DNA from: Macrosoma leucophasiata
Taxonomy: Eukaryota > Arthropoda > Insecta > Lepidoptera > Hedylidae
Assembly (NCBI GenBank): GCA_036365455.1
Contig: JAWQUS010000030.1
Span: forward strand, 6,200,001 to 6,264,000
DNA length: 64,000 nt
Direction: 5' to 3'
Part shown: positions 9,968-21,675 of the stretch, one piece after another
Layout of the letters: each line of letters begins with the position of its first letter
Position numbering within the stretch: position 1 is the first letter of the stretch
The notes under the pieces: generated by a model
Databases searched by the model: none
The model's input: the letters and a program-made list of their open reading frames with translations, nothing else
What the model was told of the DNA's origin: nothing
Position numbers and translations under genes: made by a program

Positions 9968-10105
9968 TCGCCTCTTTACAAGAATAATGTGACATTTCAT
10001 CTAAATCGTTCTTTATGAAATGCAAAATTATTCTTAGAAGAATAACGTGACATTTCATCTAAATCGTTCTATATGAAATGTCACATTATTCTTGTAAAGA
10101 GGCGA
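9968..10105. repeat. four-arm alternating inverted repeat
   Basis: A 33-bp arm at 9968-10000 is exactly reverse-complementary to 10073-10105. Between them lie two shorter diverged arms in alternating orientation, about 10015-10036 and 10039-10060. The loop CTAAATCGTTCT occurs twice (10001 and 10059). The result is an A, A-inverted, A, A-inverted array. Confidence 0.9.
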
Positions 10106-11193
10106 AATATCTTCAACACTTTCAGCTTATACTTTAATATCTTATAATCTTTATTTATGGACAGAAGGGCGACATCTGAATAAGCAACTGGAATTAGTAT
10201 TAAACAAAAAAATGACGTATGAATTATTAAAAATGTATTTTATTTTAAACCTTATTGCAAAGAGTTAAAGAAATGTTTATTTTTGTTACGGTTACACAGA
10301 TTTTTGTCGACGAATACGAATAGTTAAGTTATTCATCTCTGTCGAAGTGAGACGCTGCGGTGGCAATACGCCACCCTTTGATATTTTAGTCCCCAACATG
10401 ATTAATATGTGCCAGTATATCATAACTTACACTGATAGGTAATAAAAATCGGTAAAGTGTGAGCGGTTTGTTTAATCAGAGCTCCGTAGTCCGTTACATA
10501 AAGTCGTTGAATCGCCATTGAATCGATTCGCTGTTTGCAAAAAAATATTATAATATGCAGTCAAATTTACAATCCCTTGTGGAGTTTGATGATTCCAATA
10601 TTTAAATTGATCCACATTTCTTTAAAGCTCCCAAACTTGTGTGTTTTTGGTTTCATAAAAATGCGAAACTTCGAAAATACTTTTATTACAAAATTGGTGC
10701 ATGAAGTGTTACGGAATATGGAGTTCAGAGTTCAAAATTACGAGATTAGAATCAATTTGAAATTACACGCTTTGCTTCGTATCAGTTTTTATGGAAATAA
10801 TCTTTCACTAGTGGAATTTTATCAAATATTAGCAGCTCGTCTCGCCCGGCTTCGCACGGGTGCAATGTTACATACATTACTAGGTACTACCAACCCCAAA
10901 CCCCAAAAACGCACATATAGGGGTCGAATTTCGCAAAATCCCGTTGTTAGCACCTACGAGCTTAAAAGCATCTCAATGCAAAATTAGACACTTGTAGTAA
11001 CGGAGTTTTTTTAGAGAGTACAAATTATCAACCTCAAAAAGGACTTCTTAGGGGTCGAATTTCTTAAAATACCGTCCTAGTGAGCACCTACGTCCTAAAA
11101 AGATTATTCCTATCCTATGGCTATCACATAAGACTCATACTGCTTCAATAACATTGTATATTACTACTATATCTCTCAAAAATACCCCACATT
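10106..11193. other. unassigned stretch with a family H-like piece
   Basis: No gene can be supported. A 150-codon open frame at 10535-10987 begins at TTG, has no recognisable domain and runs into a GC-richer piece (CTCGCCCGGCTTCGCACGGG, near 10840) that resembles the heads of family H repeats. Confidence 0.4.
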
Positions 11194-11491
11194 TACTGGT
11201 GGTAGAGCTCCAGTGACGGAGCTCGCGGGCGTAGGCACCACCGCATTACCTAATATACTTGCCGCTAAATGGTAGTGTTCAGCACTATCGTGTTCCGGTC
11301 AGGTGGTAATGTACGGCCCTGTAATTTCCGGCACAGAGGCATAACACCCTTAGGCCTCAGGAGTGGTAACGCATCTGCATTTTGACCTTGGTCTTTGTGT
11401 GGGTGTCTATAGGCTGCAGTCATCACTTAACATCAATGTGAACTGCATGCTTGTTTGCCACTTCCATAACATTAAAAAAAAAAAAAAAAAA
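11194..11491 (+). mobile_element. SINE-like family A copy, full length
   Basis: A clean copy from ACTGGTGGTAGAGCTCC to a long A tail (18 or more A). The 5' hairpin, GTGTTCCGGTCAGGTGG and TAGGCTGCAGTCATCAC are intact. The long A tail and consensus-like sequence suggest a recent insertion. Confidence 0.9.
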
Positions 11492-12062
11492 CATACTTTT
11501 ATATTTTTAACTATATTTCTGTGTTTATAGCCAGTCATGATTTTTGGAGAGGATATGATAGTACCTATTATGATATTCTTCATTTAAAAAAAAACAATTA
11601 TTTTCAATAACTGTACCTTAGTATTCATACGTGTATTTTGTGTTATTGTGCTGATGGATTGTATAAATGCCTTTTCACATCCACGCAAAATGTAAGTACC
11701 AACGTCTGTCTGTCGTATATGTGTAATTAATATAATTTTGTATATAATAAACAGCTTTATGACCGGACTGTAACTAGGTACGTACTTTACGGAAAACGTT
11801 TACGGAAACTCCACCTGCCTGAAATGTATAATGTATAAACATGTTTATAATGTATACACATCCATAAATGTACCCAAACTGTAAATATCAAAACATATAT
11901 AAATGTACATATATACATATAGTCCTGTCCTGTAAAATATATATTATTATATATATATAAACATAAATAAAATAATATAATAATAAGTAGTACAATTTAT
12001 TGTTACTTATGTTGTCACGCAGCTGAACCCACTTTAAATAGGTTCAATTGCGGTATAGCTAC
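11492..12062. other. AT-rich stretch with TA-rich simple sequence
   Basis: No gene. From about 11815 to 11995 the sequence is dominated by TATA/ATAA simple repeats and short ATGTATA motifs. Confidence 0.5.
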
Positions 12063-12393
12063 CAGTGCCGGATTAGCCATATAGCAGGAGTAGCAAATGC
12101 TACGGGCCCCGCGCCATTGGGGGCCCCGTGCCTGTGCCCAAAAAAAAAACAAAAATATGTAATACATTCTTAGCTATTCTCAAAGGGAGCGTTGACCACT
12201 AATTATATAGGTACCTATATTATTATGTTGCAAGTTGGCAATACCACAATACTTACAGGGGGAATCCCCTAAATTTTCGATTCCTTTTCGTAAATGTTGT
12301 TTTATTTACATCCTAAATTTCAGTAGGCAATGTAACTCTAGGGCCCCATGGTCACATTTGCTACGGGCCCCGCACCGGCTTTATCCGGCACTG
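12063..12393. mobile_element. hAT-type MITE, family N, with perfect 8-bp target duplication
   Basis: The ends are inverted: CAGTGCCGGATTAGCC on the left and, reverse-complemented, CAGTGCCGGATAAAGCC on the right. The flanks ATAGCTAC (12055-12062) and ATAGCTAC (12394-12401) are identical 8-bp duplications. CAGTG ends and an 8-bp duplication are hallmarks of hAT. The 331-bp interior has GGGCCCC-rich subterminal blocks and no transposase, so it is non-autonomous. Confidence 0.88.
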
Positions 12394-12401
12394 ATAGCTA
12401 C

Positions 12402-13481
12402 TTAGATTTAGATATTACACTAAATACTCTAGTTCATTGACCTTACTTAGTCTATGTTATCTATGACAAAACTCCTTGTATTTTCAAAATAAAAATGTCT
12501 ATTTATCAACTGGGATTGCTAGAATAGAATCTCCTAAGCTATGCCTTAAATTAATGACTATGTTATACCAAGGTGAATAACAATAGATACACATGTCATG
12601 TCTGTTCAATAACTATAAAATTTAAATTAAGAAAAAATGTCAAAGTAATAATTTAGGTAAGTTATGTTTTGATTTGTGTAGTTGTAAAAATGCACTAGAT
12701 AAATGTAGGTAATCTAAGTGTTTTCGTTATTTTAGTTAAGTTATTTAATACTATGAAATTGTGTCCATTCTTCTAACACAAGTTACCACAACTTAAAAGA
12801 AGAGTTCCCACACCCAAATTGTATACACTTGTTTCACTAATAAGGTATTTTTTTTTTTAAATAACATTGTATACTTTTGTATAATGATCTTGTATAAACA
12901 AAACAAGTAAATCCAGAAAATTTGTTATCAGAGATAAAATAATGAAAATTTGATGACCGCTCAAAAAAGCGCTCTCTAAAGATTTTTAAACGTGTTTTTT
13001 GTATCTGCTTGAATCTGATGAAATGGGGCGTCAGTTCCCAAGGACATAATTTTGTATTTATATCGCGTGGACCTCACCTCGCGAAGGGTGACAAATCACG
13101 TAAGCAGGACCAAACGCTTATTATAGACAATATAGTCTTTGATAACTTACACATACAGTCTAAAATCGCTTGAAGTTATTCATTAAAGTTCAGGACACAT
13201 GTTTGGGCCGCGTTAATACCTTCTTAGAAACCATCCCAATCTCTATATTATTTGTTAAAAAAAAATAAGATTAATGATAGTGGAGGTGTGAAGTTTTCAC
13301 ATCAACTTTTTGAGTGTGCCAACGGCAGACAAGTGGCCATGTTTTGAGATAAGAACAAAAATTTTGACAGGAATCATTTGTAGTCATTTATTTTTATTAA
13401 AATCGTTTCTTCATGTTTTGTATGCGTTCATTCAAATCTTGTTGCTTAATTTTTTAAGTTATTTCTCTTAACAGATCTTAA
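12402..13481. other. unassigned AT-rich stretch
   Basis: No gene or repeat family recognised. Confidence 0.45.
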
Positions 13482-13514
13482 TAGATATCTAGGACTTCAG
13501 ACCTGAGATATCTA
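13482..13514. repeat. short near-perfect inverted repeat
   Basis: TAGATATCTAGG and CCTGAGATATCTA pair with a single extra base, around an 8-nt loop. Confidence 0.75.
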
Positions 13515-14964
13515 AGTACATTTTAAAGCCTGTTTTTAAACGATTCTTATCTTATTTTTCATCGATACGTGCTTTGATTGCCGAATTAAGAAGGATTAGA
13601 TTCCACATACGAATCTATTTTAGCGTAACCTTGGCTTCTAGATTTTTAACGAGAATCTATTTGAATTCACAAGACATCGTTTATAGTTATCAATGTATTG
13701 TTACATAAGCTAGGCAAAAAAAATAGAGTTGACACCAGTTTGTTATTTTGTTAAATTACAATTTTTTTACAAACTTCGCATTTCAATTGATGTTAATAGC
13801 AATAAATTCATTTGGATTGCAAATTAGATAATCATTGAATAAAAAAAAATTGAGTGAATGGCTGTGTAAATATTTTCAAAATATCATGAGTTCGAGTCGA
13901 AAAATTGAAAATTGAAGCTATGCCTTTTAGGAGTGCTCAAGAATTTACATATAAAGAGACATTGACTTTTCCAACAATTCATGTTATTTAAATGCATTAT
14001 AATCTCGCAACCCACAATATGAACTAACGTCGCAATTAAGTTAATAATCCGTGTAGTTTCTTCGTAAATTATGTGATTATTTAATACAGACAAAGGTAAA
14101 GGCACTCATTAACTTGGTTAAGTTACTAAAAGGGCATGTATTTACAGACATAGGGCGACATAAACAGACGTTGTATTATCTTATCACTCTATTAAGTGAC
14201 CCTTGTGACTAGGAGACGTTGAATACTAACAAAATTGGTGCGAACTTTGATGGAGGGTCGTAAAATCTTGCAATGAAGCAAATTACTATTCATATTAATT
14301 ATAGCCTGTCAATAGTTTGTTAAAATAGGAATTAGGTCATATGTTGATTGCAAACGAAGTAATTTCAGAATGTTTATATAAGAATGAAATAGACAAAAAC
14401 ATAGAGTTAAAAATAAGGCAAACATAAGGCAAATATGACTCATCAATCATAAAAGAAACCAATTAGGTAACGACGGATCATAATCTACCAATAAATGAAA
14501 CAAAAGCAATAGAATAGTAACAGAACAAAAAATATTTAAACTGTATGACTTTAAAAGGACCTACTTAATGTCTTGATAACTTATCAAGCATTTTATCTAC
14601 AGACAAGATTCTGAGAATGCGATACTACTTTTGACAGTCAGGTGATAGACAATGACAAGGGATCATGAATATCATGATGAGTTTCCCTAGAATGTGAGTT
14701 AAGTTCTGGGTAAGTACTATGATGGAACTCCAGTGATTGAAAAACATTACGGCATTTTAAATGATGACTTAAAAAGTTAGATAATAAAATAGAGAACCCT
14801 CTGCTCTCCTTCTTGCTCACTTCCCTTTAAATTGGTTGAGGAGAGCAATGGCCACATGCGTCATACTACTACAACTACTGGTGCTACATTGCGTTTTACT
14901 GGATAGTTGTGGATTTGTTCTTATGTAAATATATATGATATGGACGTTTACATAATTAGATTTG
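13515..14964. other. unassigned AT-rich stretch
   Basis: One of the least repetitive parts of the window. The short open frames here (60-73 codons, minus strand) have no recognisable features. Confidence 0.45.
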
Positions 14965-14999
14965 AATGACTATTTGTATGTCTAATACAAATAGTCATT
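14965..14999. repeat. 15-bp perfect inverted repeat
   Basis: AATGACTATTTGTAT and its reverse complement are separated by GTCTA. Pairing continues outward with one bulged base. Confidence 0.85.
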
Positions 15000-15769
15000 G
15001 CAAAGCAAAAAGTGTAAAAGCTCCTAGTTTCTTTGGTAGCGGAGTTCTTCGCAGTAGCGACTGCACTTTGAACTCTGCTAAGTTAATAACTTAGATTTTG
15101 TTTTGACGAATAAATTATTATTTTTTCTTCTTTGTATGAACTTTTAACCTGTAAGTGTTTTATCCTTACATTTTACTTTAACTTTATGTAACAGTTATTG
15201 AAAAACGGGTGTAAATTCTAACTCGAAAGAAATTTTCATTCTTTCTGTTCTAACAAAAGTTATTCTCTATTCATCTTATCAAAGGATTTGTTTTTGTCAT
15301 TTAACATCGGACAGTTCAAGCGTTTGCTTTTCAAAACAGATAACCGCTAAAAAGACGAGAACATTTCGATGGGTTCCTTTTTTAGGTTGATCGCGAATAC
15401 AGGTAGCCCAAGATATGTATTCAAGCGATTACAACCGACCTTTTCCTTTTTCATTATCGAGGGCCGTTTTTTTATATTATTCAAGATGGACCTTTAGTTG
15501 AATATGTCAATAAACTGACAATACGGTTTTTGATTTGGTTTTATTTTATAAAAGCATCACTAGCTAAGGTAAAAATACTTATTTGAAACTATTTACTACT
15601 TAGAGCCCTTGACTCTTATACTTAAAAGTTTAAACCTGATATATATATTTATATTTATTTATTAGTGGCTACCGCTACATAATATTATGTAATTATATTT
15701 ATTAAAATTATTGTTACTTTTCTTTTCCAAATTAAATTGCTCATCCTTTCATATTTATTTCTGCACCTT
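15000..15769. other. unassigned AT-rich stretch
   Basis: No gene or clear repeat. Confidence 0.45.
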
Positions 15770-15888
15770 TTCGTTGCCTTTCTTTCCTACCCAATGGTTG
15801 ACTGGGAGATAATGCCTAGAGGCATTAAGTCCGCCTTTTGTACTTTTTTTATGTGTAATAAAGTATAAATAAATAAATATATATTATA
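15770..15888 (+). mobile_element. LINE 3' tail
   Basis: The segment contains GGAGATAATGCCTAGAGGCA, a TAAGTCCGCC block and a terminal AATAAAGTATAAATAAATAAA. This combination is a familiar 3' end of lepidopteran LINEs, with a polyadenylation signal just before the tail. No coding part is left. Confidence 0.55.
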
Positions 15889-16023
15889 CTTGTAACTATT
15901 TAAAAAGTAGACATGAACATATAAAGTATGATTTTCTCGAAACGATCTATGATATCTGTGTCGCACCGTCACATACTTACTCAGTTTTCCATATGAGCTA
16001 AGGGTAAGTTTTAAGCTAAAGCC

Positions 16024-16060
16024 TTCCATTTTTACCTACATAAGTAAGGTAAAAATGGAA
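16024..16060. repeat. 14-bp perfect inverted repeat
   Basis: TTCCATTTTTACCT (16024-16037) and its reverse complement (16047-16060), with a 9-nt loop. Confidence 0.85.
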
Positions 16061-16535
16061 AGTAATCTAAATAATTGTAATGATTTCGTATAATTTTCTG
16101 TCAGACCGAATCGGTCAGCATTCTATACTCAAAATTTGCTATACTTAATTAAGCATAAAAAAATATTTTCCTGAATACCCAAATATCTATTTTCAATTAC
16201 TTCGACTTCTGACGTACACAAAAAATACCGAATAATTATTCAACCCTTTCGTAGTTCTGGCAATAAAATTAGAGAACTTATTACCCATGGATAACCGTCA
16301 GTGTTACTTTGCTTTGAAACGAAATCTCACGGAAATCTCTGTGAACGCTTAAAATTTTATTTTCAATAATCATATTTACAATGGACCACGACATCAATAT
16401 ACTCGACATAAAAATCTCAATAAAGAAAACCATTTTAATCATGAGCCCGATGTCCATAAATCGGAAGACCAATAAACCAAATGAAATGAAGATCAACTTT
16501 CATAATGGATAATATTTTTATGATTGGATTTTTTT
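16061..16535. other. unassigned AT-rich stretch
   Basis: No gene or repeat family recognised. Confidence 0.45.
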
Positions 16536-16829
16536 ACTGGTGGTAGAGCTCCAGTGACGGAGCTCGCGGGCGTAGGCACCACCGCATTACCTAATATACT
16601 TGCCGCTAAATGGTAGTGTTCAGCACTATCGTGTTCCGGTCAGGTGGTAATGTACGGCCCTGTAATTTCAGGCACAGAGGCCATAACACCTTAGGCTTCA
16701 GGAGTGGCCGCGCATCTGCATTTTGACCTCTGGTCATTGTGTGGGTGTCTATAGGCTGCAGTCATCACTTAACATCAATGTGAACTGCATGCTTGTTTGC
16801 CACTTTTATTACACAAAAAAAAAAAAAAG
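16536..16829 (+). mobile_element. SINE-like family A copy, full length
   Basis: Complete from ACTGGTGGTAGAGCTCC to an A tail at 16815-16829, with few differences from the copy at 11194. Confidence 0.9.
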
Positions 16830-18345
16830 ATTTCGAAAAATATTTAATATCTAACGGATTTTTAGCGCTATTAGGAATACTTGATCATCATAATAGGATA
16901 AAATATGGGGATCATAAATATTTCATTTTGAGTCGTTAAAAATGAACGACTTTGAATTTAAACAGGACATTAAAATTGTCGTAAAATGTAGACCGCCTCA
17001 CGCTAGGCTTCTGAAAGGGTCGGGAACAGATGTTGCTAAAAGTTGGTATTTGTTGTATAAACAATGCAACATTGACAGTTGCATGTGGGTGGGACCTTTT
17101 TTTTGGTTTCATGTGTTTTTTCTTTCTTAGATTCGTCCTTTCGACGGTTCTCGGCTAAGGTCGTTGTGGACACATAAGACATATGCGATTAGGGCGGTGC
17201 GGTGTAATTTTTGGACTCTACCTAGATAGACTAACACGGAACTAATGTGTTTAACACATGGGCACTTCATGCGGTGGTGGACCGGAGAACTGACTATATC
17301 TACCTACATAAGTAAATGTAATAATTCACTGTAAACTTTAGAAGCATGTTGTAAAAACTAGTGTTATCTTATTCTTATAAAGCAAAGGAGTCATACAAAA
17401 ACATCAAACCCACAAAGGAATTAAGGATTACATTGAATAAAATAATAACACTCCTGTCAGGTAATGTTGTAAAATAATGTGTTATCCGGTAGGTCAAATA
17501 TTCCTTAAAATACTAACTCAAGTATTAGCTCATACGAAAAGGTTTACCTTTTATAAAAATCTAACTCTGGTGAATAGTTTATATCACTAGTAAATTTTCT
17601 AATCAACATTCTAAGAACAGGATCAAGGATCAGAAAATATTTAAATTACTGTCATAAGAATATAAACCAGTGTCAGCAAATTACAATACACATGGTGGAC
17701 AGTCATCTCATTGTGAATACCAAAAAAAATGTAGTCCTTGTTAAACTCGGCGCCACAATAAATTTGTTCAATGCTAAATAATCTTGACAGGCTAAAAGTT
17801 ATAATATCAGTCTGTCGCCAAAAATACTTGCACAAATCCCCTTTCACACTTGGCGCCTACTTTTTAGACTTTACGGCCAAAGATAACTGTATTTTTGGAT
17901 CGTAAATATCTCTATTAGGATTGTTGGACCTATCCATTTTGCAATTGTTGCACAAAAGACACAATTGTACTTATTCGTAACAGCATAAAATTTGTGCATC
18001 TTAGTCATTTGACTTAAAATGTTTGCTTTTGTCTTTTAACTGATAAAGAGCTACTTATTCGTTATCATTTATGTGTCATCAAAATACGTAATGGCTAAAA
18101 AATCTTAAGGCTGGTGGCGCCAGACGATTTCGGAAACTATTTTACAAAGTGTCTACTAATTTGTACAATACGACGTAAGATTTCTTAGAATAGTTACTAA
18201 TGTAAAGAATTCCACCTAAGTGTATCCAACTACTCGTATTGAAATCTTACGATATACCTATGTAATAATTTATAATTAAACATTTTTTATTGTACAACTT
18301 TGAACGTTGTCGATAATCCAGAAAACGATTATCGATAACGATTTT
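16830..18345. other. unassigned AT-rich stretch
   Basis: No gene recognised. A 7-bp palindrome (AGTCGTT/AACGACT) sits at about 16931-16951, and a 9-bp one (TCGATAATC/GATTATCGA) just before the next SINE near 18310. Confidence 0.45.
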
Positions 18346-18602
18346 AGGTGGTAGAGCTCCAGTGACATAGCTCACGGGCGTAGGCACAACCGCATTACCT
18401 AATTTACTTGCCGTTAAATGGTAGTGTTCAGCACTATGTACGGCCCTGTAATTTCCGGCACAGAGGCATAACACCTAAGGCTTCAGGAGTGGTAACGCAT
18501 CTCCATTTTGACCTTGGTCTTTGTGTGGATGTCTATAGGCTGCAGTCATCACTTAACATCAATGTGAACTGCATGCTGCCTCTTCCATTACTGAAAAAAA
18601 AA
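18346..18602 (+). mobile_element. SINE-like family A copy with internal deletion
   Basis: The 5' and 3' ends are intact. A short piece around GTGTTCCGGTCAGGTGG is missing, so AGCACTAT joins directly to GTACGGCCC. A tail at 18593-18602. Confidence 0.85.
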
Positions 18603-18764
18603 TACGATCAGTGCAACTAGAGTTTGGAAGTACCCACGGGCTTTGTTTAGGGGAGATGTTATTTGGCATGTACACCACATGTACGTATGCATGAATATAA
18701 TCTTTGTTATACAACTCTATCTGGATATAAGGTAAGAGCTTGTTTTTTTATCTAAGGAACGTGG

Positions 18765-18985
18765 CAAACAAGCATGCAGCTCACATTGATGTTAGATAAC
18801 TGTCTAGACATCTACACAAAAACCAGAAAATGTAGATGCGTTGCCCTGAGACCTAATTTATGTCTCTGTGATAGATATTACGAAGTCATACATTACATTA
18901 CCATCTAACCGGAAGACGATAGTGCTGGCTGAACACTACCGTTTGAGGGCAAATAGAATAGGTAACGCCTACGAGCTCTTGCACT
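18765..18985 (-). mobile_element. diverged family A' copy
   Basis: Landmarks are AAACAAGCATGCAG, TGTCTCTGTGATAG (the A' variant), ACCATCTAACCGGAA and GCTGAACACTACC. Many substitutions, and the 5' hairpin is degraded. Confidence 0.65.
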
Positions 18986-19369
18986 AGAACAGTACAGATA
19001 GGCCCCGGGAATGAGGAAATCCTCGACCCCCGAACCATCTCCCCCCCCCTCTGTTACGATTCGCGTGCTGACTGAGAGATGATGATTTGTAAGTCAGTCA
19101 AATCTGTATATCAATTTCATTACTAAAAATAATCTGATCGCATTTATTTTGTACGTCTTTTGCGCTGCCAAAGGCGTAGGATTACTTGTAATGGATACGT
19201 CCAGGAAATGTGTTGTGCAATACGAGCTTACAATACTTTATAACAGATAGGAAACGCATCATGCATCTGCTATGTTATATACCTACCGTTTGGTTATTAT
19301 TTATTTTACTAGTGAGAATATCCGTTGAAACTCTAGGTCCGTAGAGTCCCAGTGCTCATCTTTTATTAA
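18986..19369. other. unassigned stretch
   Basis: No gene. A C-rich run lies near 19042. Confidence 0.4.
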
Positions 19370-19494
19370 GACCTTGGTGAATGTTCGGTCGACGCTCCAC
19401 GTGGCCAGAGCGCTGGTTTATTCTTTGCACAAAGAATAAGCGTTGCCATTCAACGTGGCAACGCGGACAGTCTTCTGTGGTTACGTAACCACAG
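19370..19494. repeat. LINE-like piece with three consecutive palindromes
   Basis: Three exact palindromes follow one another: 19418-19439 (10-bp arms, CA centre), 19441-19463 (8-bp arms) and 19475-19494 (a 20-bp palindrome without loop, CTGTGGTTACGTAACCACAG). The surrounding sequence (CCAGAGCGCTGGTTTATTC) looks like part of a LINE. That assignment is from memory and uncertain. Confidence 0.6.
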
Positions 19495-19549
19495 GTGAAG
19501 AGCGATGTGCAGGTATACGATGCATGTAGGCCATGTAAATAGATTTTTA

Positions 19550-19755
19550 TTAGACAGGTTTCTTTTTGTAATGAAGGTGGAAGCAATAAGCATGCGGTTA
19601 CGTGATGAGTGGTGGCTGTAGCCTATATACATTTAGGTACACTAAACCAGAGAACCACTTCACTCAAAATGAAGATGAGTAGCCACCTCTGAGACCTTAG
19701 TTGTTACTACTTGTTACGTCTCTGTGTTGGCTATTATAGGACCATTCATTATCTA
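19550..19755 (-). mobile_element. diverged family A' copy
   Basis: Traces of the family are AGCATGCGG, GGCTGTAGCCTATA, CTCTGAGACCTTAG and CTCTGTGTTGGCTATTATAGG. Strongly mutated and truncated. Confidence 0.5.
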
Positions 19756-19817
19756 CACTTATAATAAAACTGTAAAAGTGTAAATTCTGTACTTTGAAAA
19801 TATTGAAAATATAAATA

Positions 19818-20151
19818 CCAGGGGATGTTGCCGTATTGGGCCTAACAGACTGTATTGGTAAACACTTAGACAAAGGCAATAAATGTATTGGAGTGTTTTT
19901 AGATATGGCAAAAGCTTTCGACGCTGTTTCTGTCCCAATCCTACTAAACAAACTATTTAACATCGGTATTAGGGGCATTCCACATGAATTATTCGCTGAC
20001 TATCTCACTGGTCGTACTCAGCAAATTAAGCTTGGCGACATCATGAGTCATGCTTCTCCTATCACATTCGGCGTCCCACAGGGAAGCGTGCTAGGTCCGA
20101 CCTTATTTTTAATATATGTCAATGACCTGTGCAACCTCAAAATACCTGTTT
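19818..20151 (+). pseudogene. LINE reverse-transcriptase fragment
   Basis: The plus-strand translation contains two consecutive reverse-transcriptase blocks: a D-x-x-K-A-F-D motif ([11 protein letters not shown]) and [20 protein letters not shown]. Both are typical of jockey/CR1-type LINEs. The frame starts abruptly and is lost after about 20150, before the catalytic F/Y-A-D-D block. It is a piece of at most 110 codons truncated at both ends and cannot be active. No domain of the endonuclease remains nearby. Confidence 0.82.
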
Positions 20152-20344
20152 GTCTGTGTGTTTGTACACGCTAATTTAAAAAATGGCTTATCCGATTAGC
20201 AGTTTTCACAAATATATTGTGGTAACACTTAACATTTAGGGTGCGTTTCATGTCAATCGGTTCAGAATTAAAGAGTTACGACAATTTAAAGAATCGTATC
20301 GAATATTTTTAAACTATTCTGTATGTATCCATCTTCTATCTTTT

Positions 20345-20755
20345 TCAGGGTTAAAAAAGTAAAAGGTAAAAATAGACCCTATTACTAATCCTCCGCTGTC
20401 AGCCTTTCTGTCCGTCCATCCGTCTGTCTGTCACCAGGCTGTATCTCATAAACAGTGATAGCTAGAAAGTAAAAATTTCCACAAATTATGTATTTTTGTT
20501 ACCGCTATAACGGCAAAATTAAATAATAATAATAAGACAATTAAAATATAAAGAGGTCCAAGGGGGCATACAATAACATTTTTCGTACATTTTTTGCTGC
20601 GATATCTGTAACGGTAGCAAGTAGACGCTTAAAATTTATACAGAATTTTTAGATCTTATGTTTTTTTTTCTTACCTTCCAACAAACGTAATTTTAATGGC
20701 ATTTTTTGTACGGAACCCTTCGTGCACGAGTTCGACTCGCACTTGGTCGGTTTTT
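20345..20755 (+). repeat. dispersed repeat G, longest copy
   Basis: It contains CCTATTACTAA, a run of TCCGTCCATCCGTCTGTCTG, GGCTGTATCTCAT and, at the end, TACGGAACCCTTCGTGCACG followed by GACTCGCACTTGGTCGG. The order matches a repeat very common in Lepidoptera. Non-coding. Shorter pieces recur at 7666, 24940, 41870, 51165 and 62852. Confidence 0.65.
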
Positions 20756-20784
20756 TCTCTGTAACATTAAGCATACCGCATAGC

Positions 20785-20920
20785 AGCGTCCCGGCATAAA
20801 ACATTCGCCGCTATGATCACTATTCAGCATGCCAAGCGTGGTAATTATGGCGTATTCTTTCGTTATGACGCACAACACTTTTTGGAGCATCTTCGGGAAA
20901 GTCTTTGTCCAGCGGAGACG
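20785..20920 (+). repeat. dispersed repeat I, diverged copy
   Basis: The block ATTATGGCGTATTCTTTCGT followed by TATGACGCACAACAC aligns with the corresponding parts of the copies at 36226 and 36880. No coding potential shared between copies. Confidence 0.45.
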
Positions 20921-20937
20921 GATGGACGTCATGTAAT

Positions 20938-21345
20938 TATGATCATGGTGATGGCCGTGGTGGCGTTAGTGGTGTTGGTGGCATTGGTGGTATTGGTAGT
21001 GGTGGTGGTGGTGGCGTTGGTGTCGTTGGTGGCATAGGTGTTGTTGGTGACTCTGGTGGTGGTGTTGGTGGCGTAGTGGTGCTGGAGGTGGTTTTAGTGA
21101 CGATGGAGGCATTGGTGGCGTTGGTGACGTTGGTGGTGTTGTTGGTAGTTTCGGAGGCATTGGTGGCATTGGTTGTGGTGGTGGTGGTCGTTTTGGTGGC
21201 GTTTGTGTCATTGGTGGCATTGGTGGTAGGTGTTTTGTGATGGTGATGGCGTTGGTGGTGATTGTAGTGGTGGCGGTGGTGGAGGTGGTGGTGATGACAA
21301 TGGTGGTGGTGGTGATGGTGTTGGTGGCATTAGTGGTTAAAAATG
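20938..21345 (+). repeat. GGT-rich minisatellite, about 400 bp
   Basis: The plus strand is an irregular array of GGTGGY-type units (GGTGGTGTTGGTGGCATT and variants). Long open frames on both strands (valine/glycine-rich on plus, proline/histidine-rich on minus) are by-products of the triplet periodicity. The many closely spaced GG pairs could support two-tier G-quadruplexes. Confidence 0.9.
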
Positions 21346-21466
21346 CACAACGTTTATATTCATTTTTTCTCTTCTGCCGGCTCTTAGGGAGTGCCTATAT
21401 TATGCATAGAACTATCTTTCATCTTTAATTCACAAAGTTTATAATAATCTATATGTAAAATAATAC

Positions 21467-21672
21467 AAAAAAAATACGCTTACACTCACAGCCCCACAGT
21501 AGGTATAAACCTGTGTCGTGGGTGCCGTTGTACACATACAACACATACACAAAGACCCAGACCCGAAACAAATATCTGTAGGCCATACAAATATTTAGAC
21601 CGGTGCGGGGATCGAACCCGTGACCCTTCGAATAAAACGGTCATCTCACACCGCTGGACTAACCGGGTCGTC
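21467..21672 (-). mobile_element. tRNA-derived SINE, family D
   Basis: On the minus strand the head GACCCGGTTAGTCCAGCGGT carries an A box (about 21649-21663), and GGTTCGATCCCC is a near-perfect B box (21608-21619). The body ends CTGTGGGGCTGTGAGTGTAA followed by a T run. A 3' fragment of the same family lies at 55492-55527. Pol III promoter, no coding capacity. Confidence 0.82.
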
Positions 21673-21675
21673 AAA

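Noticed and set aside
9968..10105. CRISPR-like or tandem array
   Set aside because: The units alternate in orientation and there are no regular unique spacers; this is a eukaryotic foldback.
10535..10987. 150-codon open frame
   Set aside because: It starts at TTG, has biased, low-information composition and runs into an H-like repeat piece; no domain recognised.
20905..21240. Glycine/valine-rich frame and opposing proline/histidine-rich frame
   Set aside because: Both come from the triplet periodicity of the GGT minisatellite.
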